Source: Polydactylus sextarius (lineage: Eukaryota; Chordata; Actinopteri; Polynemidae). Taken from it: a stretch of 64,000 bases of DNA. This document shows, one piece after another, positions 1-11,684 of the stretch. Position 1 is the stretch's first letter; every line of letters begins with the position of its first letter. Position numbers and translations under genes: made by a program. The stretch is from assembly GCA_016801845.1 (NCBI GenBank), contig CM028924.1:2063501-2127500 (forward strand). Direction: 5' to 3'. The notes beneath the pieces were generated by a model that did no database searches, was not told where the DNA came from, and worked only from the letters and a program-made list of their open reading frames with translations.

Positions 1-505
1 AGCTGTTCCTGCGGGGCCGCGACTGTCAAGACGAGACAAAATGGAGAGAGGGAAATTAACTGGAGGAAGCAGGAGACACAGAGAGAAAAGAGGGAGAAAC
101 AGACAGTGAATGTGTGTGAGAGAGAGAGAGATAGAGAGAGAGCACAGTGAGAGGAAGTGAGAGGGGTCTAAATGGTTTCCAGACTGGGTGCACAGACGAG
201 TAGAGCTGGTGAGCGAAGGAGTGTGAAAAGTGACTGTGGGGAGCTGGAATTTGGATTGAGGGATTTGTTCCTGTTTTTTTTTTTTTTTTATCTATTGTGT
301 GTGTGAGTGTGTGTGTGTGTATGCGTCACTTAATCACTTAGTGGAGACAAAAAAATCTGATCTCATAGTTACATTATGGAGGCAATAAGTCAGTTCAAAC
401 CATAAAATATTTAGTGTTGACATGTGTTTTTTTGGTTTAAAATGCTTATTGTTTCCAGAGGAATGTATGCAAGTCAATGCAGCATCTGCCTAAGTGACCA
501 AAACA

Positions 506-558
<53 letters not shown>

Positions 559-1614
559 GAGCAGTCTGTGCCAGGCTTAGTGGTTGAGGTCATCAGCTTG
601 ATTGACACCGTTTCTCCTCAGATGATTGTATTTTCAGTCTCTCTCTCTCCTTTATTAATCATTTGACCCGATCTCTCACATTTTCACTCTTTTTTTTTTT
701 TTAACTCCATCAGCCTCCTGTTATCTCTGCCTTTTCATTTCACACTTGTTTTCCGCAGCAGGACGTCTGTGATCTTTTCAAAGCTCGTGTGGGAATTAGA
801 GGCATTGATGGCGAGAAGAAATGGAGGCTGGACGGGCAAAAAAAAAAAAAATGAGACGGATAGATAAATATAAAGAGAGAGAAAAGCTGCACTGATCACA
901 GTCTCTTGACAACATGCACACACATGCACACTGATAGGGTGAACAGCATTTACACTAAGAGCGATAACTTGACAGCTGAACCATTGTTATTGACTCAAAT
1001 GCCAGACGCTATAGTTTTTTTTTGTCACTTCCCTGACAGCTCCACAGTTGGTATTTTATTTTCCATCCTCTCTGTCTCTCTGTTGTGTTGTTTGGTGCCT
1101 GGCTTTCATTTTCACGCAGCCCTGCTGTTTTGTTTGGTCAGCGACGGCTGCCGTGGAGCCGCATCACAGTGATGTCATTGTTGAGAGTCGGTCGGCGGGT
1201 TGTGATGTGATGCATCGGTTTTGTTTTGACGTTAGGATGCAGCCTTGATTGGAAACACGTGGGGGATGAAGGCAGAGGAAGGTGGAGACATAGGTGGAAA
1301 CGTGCTGCGATGTATGACTTGTTGTTGACACTTTCATGTCTATAAATGAACAAACATTGGGGATGTTGCTTTCACTGACGCTCAGCTGGAGTCAATGTAG
1401 TAAATTACATGGTTGTTTTCATTAACCTATTCAGACCAATTCAGCCAAGACTAGAACCAACAATTAGTTTCATTATTTATTAATGTGTTGATTAAATCTT
1501 TAGTCCAAACAGACATTTATGTACAAAATGCCTCAGTAAAAATTGTACAAACACCAGCATATTTTATTTATTTTCAACCATCTAATGCTTTGTTTTTTTT
1601 TTTTGTCTTTCCAG
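1..1614 (+). other. tiparp: tiparp intron (upstream part, partial)
   Basis: This is intronic sequence before the first visible tiparp exon. It holds a purine-rich (GA)n patch near 110-150, a poly-T run at 274-289, short (GT)n near 295-320 and a pure (GT)24 at 509-556. It ends in a T-rich pyrimidine tract (TTTTTTTTTTTTGTCTTTCCAG) directly before the acceptor AG at 1613-1614. No coding exon could be recognised here; short open frames lack family resemblance and splice context. Confidence 0.7.
509..556. repeat. (GT)24 microsatellite
   Basis: Pure GT dinucleotide run in the upstream tiparp intron. Confidence 0.95.
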
Positions 1615-1929
1615 GACATTGAGTGGCCTCTCTTCATCTCCGCTCCCTTGTTCCTCCTCCTCCTCTTCCTCCTCGTTGTCCTCCTCGTCTATGGACCTCT
1701 CAGCGTCATATCCTCTGTCGCCGACCACCACCAACCCGCCCAGCCTTTTTCCAGAAACGTGGTTGCCAATGACGATGAACCAGGACTTCCTGCAGGTGCC
1801 GGTCTCGCGTGAAGACCGCAGCTACCGTACGGTGTACAGCCTTTTTCACAAAACGGTGTCGGAAACCAAGTTTAGGATCATCAAGATCATGCGTGTGCAG
1901 AACCCCTTCCTCTGGGAGAAGTATAAGAG
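1615..1929 (+). CDS. tiparp: tiparp exon: Ser-rich linker and start of ART domain
   Basis: The acceptor is TTTCCAG at 1608-1614; the donor is AG|GTGAGG at 1930. The first base completes a codon from the missing upstream exon, and the frame then reads TLSGLSSSPLPC followed by a run of Ser codons built on TCC/TCT repeats (about residues 13-25 of this exon). The linker leads into FPETWLPM, FLQVPVSREDRSYRTVY and LFHKTVSETKFRI, and the exon closes with the conserved VQNPFLWEKYKR. The Ser tract lies between the WWE and ART regions and is probably a flexible linker that expanded by a trinucleotide-like process. Confidence 0.92.
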
Positions 1930-4873
1930 GTGAGGCAAGAACAGGAAGAAAACATGTTTGTTTTTTACCAACACTTCCTCTGTGCTGACGCTATCACCTG
2001 TCAATCTGACCTCGCATCATGAATCGTTTCTATGATCGTTTAAAGTCACTGACACTCGAGTCAAAAAATATATTATCATCAGGTTTCTTTTATGCATTTC
2101 TGCAGCTGTGGCATCAATAGTATGATTCAGTTGTGATAACAGTATGAGCAAACTTCTCTTCTCCGTCTTGGTTTCATATTTTGCTGTAGATGCATAAAAT
2201 TGTTTTTTTAACCTTTTCGTGCAGACGTCTGCGATCGACCTCAAATACATCAGTCAGCTACGCACGCTCTTGTAAACATGAAGCAGAATTTTAAAAAAAA
2301 ATCAGTTCTTCACAACAAATGCATAGTGACTAAGAGGAGAAATTAGAGCAAGTGGGACCAGCTGTACAGTACTTCGTGAGAACGAGGCTACAGTGGTGTG
2401 TGAACACGGCGGATGCAGAGATGTTTGGTGATGGTGATGTTCCTGTCGTGAACACATTGGGCTAACCGCTGTGGTTGAACAGGGCAGGTCCTATCAGCTG
2501 TGACAGTTAATCTCTCCCACACTGACTGGTACCACACAGTTTCACAATGACTGCCTGCGTGTGTGTGTGTGTGCGTGTGTGTGTTTGTGTGCAAATCTGA
2601 AAGTGTTGCCCTCCCTGAATGTCAGTTGATTTCCTCTTCCCACACTTGGTGTGATGACAGAGACACTGTAGCTGCTTGTTTGCGTGTCTTTCTGTGTGTA
2701 TTGGCATGTGAACGGCTGGTTGTTGATGTCAAAGGAAGTTGATCAGCTTTAATTGGATAGCAGGAAACTAAAGGGTGTGTGTGTGTGTTTGCGCGTGTGT
2801 GTGTGTGTGTGTGTGTGTGTGTTCTGGATGCATGCAGTGTCAGCCTGTGTCAGGTCACAAGTTGCAGGGTCATGGGGGGTCATTCTTGGGTCAAAGCCTC
2901 TCTGGCTCAAAAGCGCTTTCGCCACTGCATGCTTGATTGATCTGCTCACATCAAATGAACTCTGCGTGTGTGTGTGTGCGTGTGTGTGTGCAGCAGACTG
3001 AGTGCGCAAGCGTGTGCGTGTGTGTGTGTGGTTCAAGAAACAGATTAGGCCCAGTGCTCTTACTAGAGCAAATAAGGTTGTGATCACAACATTTGAACAG
3101 GAAGTTGCATCATCTGAGCGATAATCCGTCTTTATGCTTCAGTCTGTTTTCATAAAGATTGTTTTGTTTGTTTCTATCAGTATTTTAAAATGTGTTAATT
3201 TGATCAACTAATGATCTCTCATCTCTCTCGTCTCCGTTCCAACAGGAAGAAGGAGTACATGTCGCGTCGTATGTCTGAGAGGGACCGGCTGCTGAGCGAG
3301 CGCCACCTCTTCCACGGCACATCGGCCGACGTGGTCGAGGGCATCTGTAAGCACAATTTCGACCCGAGAGTCTGCGGCAAGCACGCCACCATGTTTGGCC
3401 AGGGATCCTACTTCGCTCGTAAAGCTGTCTACTCCCACAACTTCTCCAAACGCTCACCCAAAGGAGTCCACTGCATGTTCCTGGCCAAAGTCCTCACTGG
3501 CAGGTGCGTGTGTGTGTAACTTAATTTAACTGCAAAACAAGAGGTTTATTATGAGTTGGTGAAGATAAAATACTCTATCGCAAGTTTAGTCATTTTGTTA
3601 TTACAATATTGACGTTTGATATAATTCAAGAACATTAATTGAGATTAAAATGACGAGATGTCAACGCTTGATGCAGTGACTATGTTAAATATTTAAAACA
3701 AAAGGCTCTTATTCACAGTCATGCAAAGCCTCATAAATCCGGTATTGCTCTAAAACGTTCCTGCTCATTGATTTACAACACGACCAGCATCAACATCATG
3801 CAGCTGCAGATATTAAAGGGACAGTTACCTCAGTAGAAACGTTAGATTCAGTATGTCGTCTCTTCATGTCTTTAATTTGAGAATCAGCTTTTAAAAGTTT
3901 CTCTCCCCAAAACAATCAGATGGATTCGTTTACAAAAAAAAAAAAAAAAAGCACCATTTTATTAATACTAGTGAAACAATGCTTTGGTTTGATGCTAAAT
4001 TAAGACCGTATGCATCTTGTTCTTATTGCAGTTTGCGTGTTTTCGTCATTTGTGAATGTGCCGTGTTTGACAAGTACATTGCCTCCAGCACGTTCCTTCA
4101 CTTAAACAACAACCCCTCGCTGCGTAATGAAATTAGATCCACGACACAGAGAAACAGTAATTTAGATCGTTGAAATCCTTCGATTATTCTCCATGAATCA
4201 CCAAATCCAGAGCTACACACACTCCTTCACTTCAAACCTGGATCCAATCTGTTCCACATCTCAGTCCTGAGACATTGTTTCCAGACCTGAGCAGGAATAT
4301 AGAGCAGTGAAGGAGTTATCTGTATGATGTGATTAACTCTCCAGTCTGAACACACGGCGTCTTAGTCTGTGTCTGAAAATGTTCTTATTTTGATATGTTT
4401 TATTTATGATCCTCAGAGAAAAGAAGGATACAAAGATTGATGGATTACAGGTCTCGAGAGGTTGAAACATGAATATTTTAGAAGGAAAAAACAAACTGGT
4501 TAAAATGCAGCAAAATATTTCATATGCTTACAATACATTCATTTAAAGCACTTAAAGCATATGCGTATATTATTTAAAAACACACAGAAGAGCAGCGGCC
4601 TTGTAATCATTAAATTTAGAAGAGTTTTCTCTCTATGTCTCAACCTGATAACTAACCTGCTCTGTCTTCTTTGTTTTGTCCAGGTTTACTGTAGGAAATC
4701 CCTCCATGCGACGACCTCCACCCATCAACCCCCGCGACCCCTCCAGTGACCTTTATGACTCCTGTGTGGACAACTGGGTGGACCCTCAGATCTATGTCAT
4801 CTTCAACGACGACCAGAGCTACCCGTACTTTATCATTCACTACGAGGAGGTACCCAGCACCGTCGCTGTCTAA
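1615..4873 (+). CDS. tiparp: TCDD-inducible poly(ADP-ribose) polymerase (PARP7), C-terminal catalytic part; three exons, 5' partial
   Basis: Joining 1615-1929, 3246-3503 and 4684-4873 gives one open frame of 253 residues ending in TAA at 4871-4873; both junctions split an Arg codon as AG|G. The product is the catalytic ART domain of TIPARP/PARP7, a nuclear and cytoplasmic mono-ADP-ribosyltransferase known as an aryl hydrocarbon receptor target that feeds back on AHR. Visible landmarks in order are a Ser-rich linker, FPETWLPM, FLQVPVSREDRSYRTVY, the NAD-binding LFHGTS (catalytic-site His), CKHNFDPRVCGKHATMFGQG, GSYFARKAVYSH (second site, Tyr), MRRPPP, DLYDSCVDN and DPQIYVIFNDDQSYPYFII. The third triad position is Ile, not Glu, as expected for mono- rather than poly-ADP-ribosylation (family knowledge). 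The N-terminal zinc finger and WWE domain lie before the window. PARP11 and PARP12 are the nearest alternatives, but the NDDQSYPYFII tail favours TIPARP. Confidence 0.95.
1930..3245 (+). other. tiparp: tiparp intron
   Basis: GT-AG intron of about 1.3 kb. It contains several interrupted (GT)n tracts on the plus strand (about 2555-2591, 2774-2822, 2963-2991, 3009-3031). Their translations account for the open frames seen here. No exon, structured RNA or transposon was recognised. Confidence 0.85.
3246..3503 (+). CDS. tiparp: tiparp exon: NAD-binding His and Tyr motifs
   Basis: The acceptor is CGTTCCAACAG at 3235-3245; the donor is GGCAG|GTGCGTGTGTG at 3504. The exon encodes KKEYMSRRMSERDRLLSERH, the LFHGTS motif with the catalytic-site His, the CKHNFDPRVCGKHATMFGQG block, GSYFARKAVYSH with the active-site Tyr, and MFLAKVLTGR at its end. 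The donor runs straight into a short (GT)n, a U/G-rich intronic context. Length (86 codons) and in-frame phase with both neighbours leave little doubt. Confidence 0.95.
3504..4683 (+). other. tiparp: tiparp intron
   Basis: GT-AG intron of about 1.2 kb, AT-rich and without long microsatellites apart from a poly-A run near 3935-3951. Nothing else could be recognised in it. Confidence 0.85.
4684..4873 (+). CDS. tiparp: tiparp terminal coding exon
   Basis: The acceptor is TTTGTTTTGTCCAG at 4670-4683. The exon encodes FTVGNPSMRRPPPINP, DLYDSCVDNWVDPQIYVIF and NDDQSYPYFIIHYEEV, then stops at TAA 4871-4873. The Ile in DPQIYVIF occupies the third catalytic-triad position (H-Y-I), which in this family goes with mono-ADP-ribosylation. 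The C-terminus is flush with the usual end of the TIPARP family. Confidence 0.95.
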
Positions 4874-6145
4874 AGCCAACGGATCGCACCAGGATCTGCC
4901 TGTATTTGCAAATATTTATTCATAGTTTGCTTTATTCTGTTAAGGTGTTAGATCGGTGGAGTTCACCACTTTTCAAAAAAAGAAAAAAGGAACAATTTAG
5001 ACCAATAAAAACTGGCTGAAATTTAGAGTATTGTTGCTTTAACCATCTCTACTGAAAGTCACTCATCTGCTGCAGGTCAAAATAAAATCCTATGAAATAT
5101 TTGCAAATACTCAGTGATCCTGGTTTCTGGTCGACTGCAGCGAGGAACAACAGACTGGTGAGAACCGGACTCAACTCGTAAAAAAACTGGTCTAGCAAAA
5201 ACAACGGCACCTGTTTGATCCACTGTTCAGACGTGGATGACAACTGACAACAGCTGCAACAGACTTGACTGGACTCATATACCGCGCTTTGTTATCTGGT
5301 ATGAACAGGAGCCGAGCGATGATCATCATCTACCTTCTAACTCTGGAGCAGACGCAGGAAAAGAATAAAAAACAAACAAACAAAAAAAAAACCAAACCTA
5401 GTCCCCTTATTGTTTTTGACTTAGTCGTATGACTGTATATGAACTCCACATCAGGACCGGTGCTGTGGTAGACAGTTAGCGTCGTGCCAGTGCAGTGAAT
5501 GACAAGATGGCCGTTTTTATTATTTCGAGGAAGCAACAACAAACCAATCAGAGGCTTCCATAGAGAAACCATGGCGACACTGACCCCGCCCTCTTCCCTC
5601 CCTCCATCATTCACCTGCAAAAAATAAAATAAAAAAAAAAAAAAAATAAAAAATATTAAATCATAGTGAGTGTTTACCCGGCCTCCAGCTCATATGTTTC
5701 TTCAAGTCTATGTGCTGCGTGTTTGAATCTTTTAATTTAGTGGACATGAATCTTGTGGCCTCTTCAAACAGACAATGGACATGAGTTTCAGTGGGACTTT
5801 TTTTTTTTTTTTTCCAAAACGGACATCAACATACCAGAAACCTCCAGGCAGATGTTTTACATGAAGCCAGTGCTGTTCGCACCCACCTCTCTTTGATTCC
5901 TTGCGACGTTTGTAGCGTCCCGTCAGCAACCCCCCCGCCCTCCCCCCACCTCCACCCTCTGAAACTCATCTCTCTTGGACTGCTCTCTTGCTCAGAGACA
6001 GTAGACATGTTTTACTGAAACAAACTGTACAGACGTTCTCTTTGTTTATATTTGAACTGTGTGCCTTTTGTTCATAAAAATGTTTATTTATGTTAGTTTA
6101 ATGTAACATTGATTAAATAAAGAAACTAAAAGAGAAAATGACTTA
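4874..6145 (+). other. tiparp: tiparp 3' UTR
   Basis: Non-coding sequence from the stop codon to the likely cleavage zone. It carries AU-rich instability-type motifs (ATATTTATT at 4912-4920, TTATTTATG at 6084-6092), consistent with the transient, inducible expression known for TIPARP. Earlier AATAAA hexamers at 5004-5009 and 5081-5086 could give a short-UTR isoform. A poly-A/AAAT tract at about 5619-5658 and a poly-T run at 5799-5814 interrupt it. The exact 3' end is inferred from the last canonical signal. Confidence 0.7.
6116..6121 (+). terminator. tiparp: Polyadenylation signal AATAAA (tiparp, distal)
   Basis: Canonical AATAAA about 1.24 kb after the stop codon, followed 20-50 bases later by a GT/T-rich element (TTGTTGAACTTTGTGTTTTG) of the type bound by CstF. 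This arrangement makes it the best candidate for the main 3' end of tiparp mRNA. Confidence 0.7.
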
Positions 6146-8618
6146 TTGTTGAACTTTGTGTTTTGTTCAAAAAGGGAAAAATGGAAAACTACTTATAAAT
6201 TTACTTCCTTGCCAAGAGTTAAATGAGGAAATGGTTAAATGAATTAATTTTACTACCAATTACCTTTTTTTTTTTTTAAATGTTTGCCAAAGCTACTTTC
6301 AGTTGGCAGATAACCACCACATGACAAGTCCCTTCCAAGAAACAACACAACACCCTGTAGTAATGGATTCTCATTTTTACATTTCAGGAAAACTGTTAAC
6401 GTTGAACTGACGACCACAAAAATATGCAGTAGTAAGAAGCAGTTCTGCTTCTTCTAACAGTCGCTGGTGCAGCTGACTGCACCGCTGCTCTCACTCACTC
6501 ACAGATTTGTGTTATTCATTTCTGTTCAACTGATTATTTGTTCTCGTCTTGGTCAAGTGCTGTTAAAATCAGAGAAGAATTTCCATCCAGCAGCACCGAC
6601 CCCTGCGGTGTTATTATCTGAGCACCATGTCTAATGTGCTCCAGAGGGAGGCTGGTCTATCCCAGCACAGACACAGCTAACATGGGGCAAACAGCAGACC
6701 TCAACTACCCCACCACCACCACCCTCCATCCACCCACCCTTCCTCCTCTACTGCTGCTCATTCACTTCTCATTTTTCAGACAAACTTCTCTCTCTGTTGA
6801 ACCTTTCACTTCATCTGTCCTGTGACTCTCCTTTCTCTCTCTCTGGTTTGCTTTCATTTTCCAGTTTTATTTGTTTCCAGGACCATAGCTGCCAGATAAA
6901 GCCACAACCTCACAATTAATTTAATGGAGTATTTCGATGTTCACTCCTTCAGATATCTTACTGTGAAGCTCCAGTCAGCGACATCGCCGAGTTCTGACTC
7001 AAAGGTCGTAAACTCTTTGACGAGCAACTTCTCTGAAACTCGTCAACTAACATGTTACGTGTTGTTTATTTAATCTGCACCAAACCTGAAGTGTAAAAAC
7101 GAAAGCTTGTGGTTTTTATGGAGGCGTTATGAACCTGACTATGACTACTTCTTGGCCAGGTGCAGTTAACTTCCTGGCGTCTTTGAGACTTTGCAGCTTC
7201 ACAGTGACAAACGAAAAACAATCCAAGAAATGGTGCACGCATCCACACACGCACACAGGGTTGTTGAAAGTCTAGTTCCTCTGGCTCAGCAAAGTAAATA
7301 ATGATGATATATCTTCAGCATTTATTCCTTCATGTTTTATATTTTAACACTGATGACGACGATACAATAAAAACAGCACCACAACAGTTAATACTACTGT
7401 ACGTTCGGCCCCTCGGCCTCCGGTCATCATGTTGTGCTGAACCTTGCTTTTTGCTTTTTGGGAGGGAGAGACGAGGGACGAGAGAGAGGGAGAGAGGAGG
7501 GAAAGGGAAAGGAGGAGGAGGATAGAGAGCGACAGTGCGAGGGAGGAGGAGTTACTTTGCTCTCTTCGTGCCTCCTTGCTGAGCTGCGTGTCTGTCTGCT
7601 CTTCTCATGTGCATGCAAGATCGTGCAGGTTGCCCCCTGTTTGCCCCCATCTCTCTCTCTCTTTCTCTTTCCCTCTCTCGTTTACCCTCTTAACCTCTCT
7701 TACAGCCTTTCGTACTCTTTCCACCTCTTTTTCCAACCTGTCCCATCTCATCAGCTTTTAAAAGCCTAAAATCCTTTTGCCCTCTCATGTTAATGATTTT
7801 ACCCTCCCCTCTCTCACCCTCTGTGTGTGTGTGTGTGTGTGTGAGTCATGCAGTGGGCACTGGTTGGGTTTGTTTGCCTGACTGCCCTCCAGGAATTGCT
7901 GCTGGCACACAGAGAGCACTACTTTGTAAACCTGCGGGGCCGAGGTTAGAAGAGGAGAGATGGAAGAGAAAGGACGATGAGGGGAGGATTCACAAAAAAA
8001 AAAAAAAAAAAAAGAGGAAAGATGAGGTTGCAGGAAGGACAATGTGCATGAAAACATGACTTTATATTATTACATAAGATAACTGTGACTGTTTCACATC
8101 TTACACCACATCTTAGGTTTCTATCAGACATTTAGTTCAAATGTTTCTTTGCAGAAAAACGCTGCAGTTTTGCAATGATTGACTTCCCTTTTGTTTTCAA
8201 TCAGAGGAGTGTAATTTACTTATACTCTTGTTTTAGTCTCAGATAGATGATGCCGTTACCAAGAAAAGCAGCAGAACATTACCTTTGGTTAACTGCTGCA
8301 CAGTCTGGACCCGAACAAGCACATTATTCTTCCACATGAGATTCAGTTACTGTTTATTTTACAAACGTAACCTCAATTACATTTACAAAATGATATATTT
8401 ATCTGAAGACATCAGGTAAATATGTAATATCCAGTTAGAAAATAGATAAAATCAAGTATTTTGTTGTTGTGTTCGGCTCCGTCTTCTCCGTCTCTCACTG
8501 GTCTGTTCTGCCAAAACTCTGCTCACAGGTTTCAAACTGTAGCTCCAAACTTCCGGCCTAATCTTTTTCATATTGTTTTAATATCTCTGTCACTCACACA
8601 CATGCCAGTATTCACACA

Positions 8619-8649
<31 letters not shown>
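8619..8649. repeat. (CA)n microsatellite
   Basis: About 15 CA units, intergenic; a second, similar run follows at 8788-8821. Confidence 0.95.
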
Positions 8650-8652
<3 letters not shown>

Positions 8653-8786
8653 TGCAAGTATTTATTTTTTTACACATGCACACACACACGCATCTGAAGA
8701 TTCATCATTGTTAACCAAATATCTTCTTCCTCCTGTGTCACATGCATGTGTGAATAAACACACTGACATGCATGCAGATATCTATG

Positions 8787-8787
<1 letters not shown>

Positions 8788-8821
<34 letters not shown>
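8788..8821. repeat. (CA)n microsatellite
   Basis: About 17 CA units, intergenic. Confidence 0.95.
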
Positions 8822-8823
<2 letters not shown>

Positions 8824-11637
8824 CCTGCATTAAGCCGAGTTCCATATTGCTTCAGCAATGCCCAGCTGCAACCAATGAACATTCCAGTTGTTGTTTTTTT
8901 TTTTTTCCCTCCCTCTCTATCATTTCAAATTTCAGCTTTAAGCCTTTAAGAAAGTCAGCAGCCAAATATGGTCTGGCTTGTGTCGTGAACTTTCCACGAC
9001 CTTCTAAAGCAGCATAAAGATCATGACCTTTAAGACCCTGCCCGGGGCTGAGCTTTAGGCACCAGTTTTGCATGACAACGGAGAGAAGTCTGTTGTGTGC
9101 GTGTGAGCGTGTGCGTGCGTCTGACAGAGAGTTTTATGATCTGTGTCGTACTAAATATTTCTGGCCATTTTAGTGGCTCATTCTGCATCTTTAGTTTATG
9201 ACTTTCTAATCATCTCCAGCACTTTTTTTTTCTTTTTTTTTTTGTGCTCTCGTTCTTGCTGCCATTTTATTACTTCCTTTTACAGCTGCAGAGGATTCAG
9301 GAAATGGAAATGTACAGTATAGAGTGGTAATTCCCTCCAGCCAGACGGAAAAAAAAAAAGATGTATAAAACTTTCACCTGTTGGTTAAACTCACCACAAT
9401 AAAGTCCGTTCTTGTAAATAATAAAGATGGAAATTGAAAATTTCCATTTCCAAAGTATCTGATGTTGTTTTTTGTCACCTGAAACCACAAAGAGCAGCAG
9501 GTAGCACGTGTCTGTGCCAAGACGAAACACGTGACGGTGATACCAAAATTCCTGTGCGCCATCTAAGTTTTATTGCTATTTCCTCATGGTGTGTTCCCTT
9601 CCCAGACTGTGGCAAGCGATACCAGATGAGACATGTGAAAAATATCAAACATGTGCAGGTGTAAAAACAAAACCAACATCCACATCTTCCCTCTGTCATT
9701 CTGATTATTTCATGGCTTCTTTTGTAACCGAGCAGATATAATATTAAGATGCTCTTTGCTCCACCTCTCTCTCTTTTTATCACCATCTATCTCTCTGGCT
9801 TTGCTCCACTAGTCCTGCTGTCATCTCCTGTTTATCTAATTGTGGTTCAGAGGACTTGGGTCCAGCGGGGAGGGAGGGGGTGGAAACAAAGACACTAAAG
9901 AGGTGGGAAGATACATTGAAGGTTGTTTGCGAAAGGATTAAATGGAGAAAGAAACACACACACACACATATGCAGCGTAATGCAATCACTAATCTCTGGC
10001 TCTAAAGTTCATTTATGTTCTTAAAACGCAAATGATGCTGAATGAAGCTTAAACGTCTCTTTTGTGTTTGTTCGTTTTAATCCTGGCAGGTGGCTATCGC
10101 TGCTGTAAAACATCCATCTGTTGATATGAAAATGGAAATCCTTAAATTAAAAAAAAGTAGTTTTTTTTTTCAAATCTTTTTTTAATGTACAAAGCTTGAA
10201 TCCTCAAAGGACTTCCTGTTTGGTGTACCACTATACTTTGAAGACGCAACTAAAAGCATAGAAAGTAGATTTCTGCCACTCCCAGGAACTTTCTCTCTCT
10301 CTTTTTTTTTCTTTCTTTAGCAGCATATTTATATTTAAAAGCGTGAGAATCAGGTAGACACGACTCTCTCCAGTCGAACCATGAATAATGTGGACTTCCA
10401 AGAAAGAAAGACTGGAGAGACGGCTTCTAATCAAGGACTTATTTAGTATCCAACTACATACACACACACGCTGGCGTGTATAAGTCGATATAAATGTATG
10501 TGGTCGTGTGTGGTTGTGTGTGTTCATGTTGCGTCCATCTGACCGTGTGTCTGTTTGAAGTTCAAAAGGTTAATTGTGCCATATGGAGCGTGCGTGCATG
10601 CAGGCACATGTATGCCAGTACGCATGCAAAGCAGACTCGTCTGTGCAAAGTTCAAAAGGTTAACCGTGCCACAACGCCGCGGATCCTGCCTTAATAATTG
10701 AGGCTTAACAAGCACATGTTAAAACATCATGGTCTCCTCTCGTCATGGCTCAGACATGAGAAGCAGCAAAAGAACAGCTTGTTTGTCCAAACTCAATTAT
10801 TAAACATTAACTCAATTTTACCTGGAAAGTTCCACTTGTATTGTGGTTATCAGCAGGTTTTTATTTATTTTTATGGTCTTATTTTTCTTCATATATTGAA
10901 AAAGGCTGTAATGTTCAGTGGGTGGACTAAACAGTCCCACTCATCTATTAGTCAGCGGTAGAAACGCTGTCAATCATCTCACATTTCCCTTCACAGTGAA
11001 GGTGTAAAAAAACCAGAAAGCTTTACACAACGACTATGTACTTTTTCACTTTGATTGGTTACATCTTTATGAATCTAACTCTTGAATCTGTGTTGCCTGA
11101 TGAACGCTGAGTCATAAACCAGCAGGACAAGTCTGAGAAAAATCACTAACGTCAGTGATAATATGGGGGGTTGGATGGGAATCGCCATATTAGGCCTCAA
11201 ACATCCGCTTTACATGTTGAATAGCAGCATTGAGCTGCTATTATTTAGTTTTTGTGTTTGCTGGATTATACTGAATGAATGAAGCTTTATACTAGATTTC
11301 ACTTTTAAGACCAGTTTTATATAAAAGCTGATATTTCTGAATAAATACATGTCCTGGGTTATTTTACATGGAAAAAGAGCTGCTGTGGTTAAAGACATGA
11401 CCATACCTGTCGTGATGTTTTACGATTATGTTTTAATTTTTAATGTTATCTGGGTCATGTAGTTCCAACGACTTATCTACTTATCTATTAAATAGAAAGA
11501 AAAACAACCACATTTCACAATGGTAGATGGATTATGTTATAAGTTACATCATGGTCATTTTTATTGAAATGACCTTTACAACCCTGGCTGGTAATTAAAT
11601 GGACATTATGTTGCTGTTTCCTTGATTGTGACCGTGT

Positions 11638-11684
11638 GTATTGTGTGTGTGTGTGTGTGTGTGTGGGGCACACACACACAATAC
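11638..11684. repeat. (GT)n/(CA)n inverted repeat
   Basis: GTATTGTGTGTGTG at the left and CACACACACAATAC at the right are exact inverses separated by a GT/GGGG spacer, so either strand can fold into a hairpin. Confidence 0.9.

Larger units (their letters stand above)
6170..10480. other. Intergenic DNA, tiparp to lekr1, first part
   Basis: No exon with family resemblance or usable splice context was found. Contents are low-complexity patches: purine-rich GGGA/GAGG at 7456-7550, CT-rich 7650-7730, (GT)n 7820-7842, poly-A 7994-8013, (CA)n 8619-8649 and 8788-8821, poly-T near 8893-8906 and 9224-9243. Open frames here are translations of these tracts. Confidence 0.7.

Noticed and set aside
1543..1812. 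Leu-rich hydrophobic open frame overlapping the tiparp exon
   Set aside because: It is the +1 shadow of the Ser-rich TCC/TCT coding run; the PARP frame has clear homology and splice phase.
3185..3457. Minus-strand frames across the tiparp HGTS exon
   Set aside because: Antisense shadow of a GC-rich coding exon, no independent domain.
2680..4039. AHR response element cores (TTGCGTG at 2680-2686 and 4033-4039) in tiparp introns
   Set aside because: Attractive because TIPARP is an AHR target, but such a short core is expected by chance every few kb and GT-rich introns inflate GCGTG counts; no further support.
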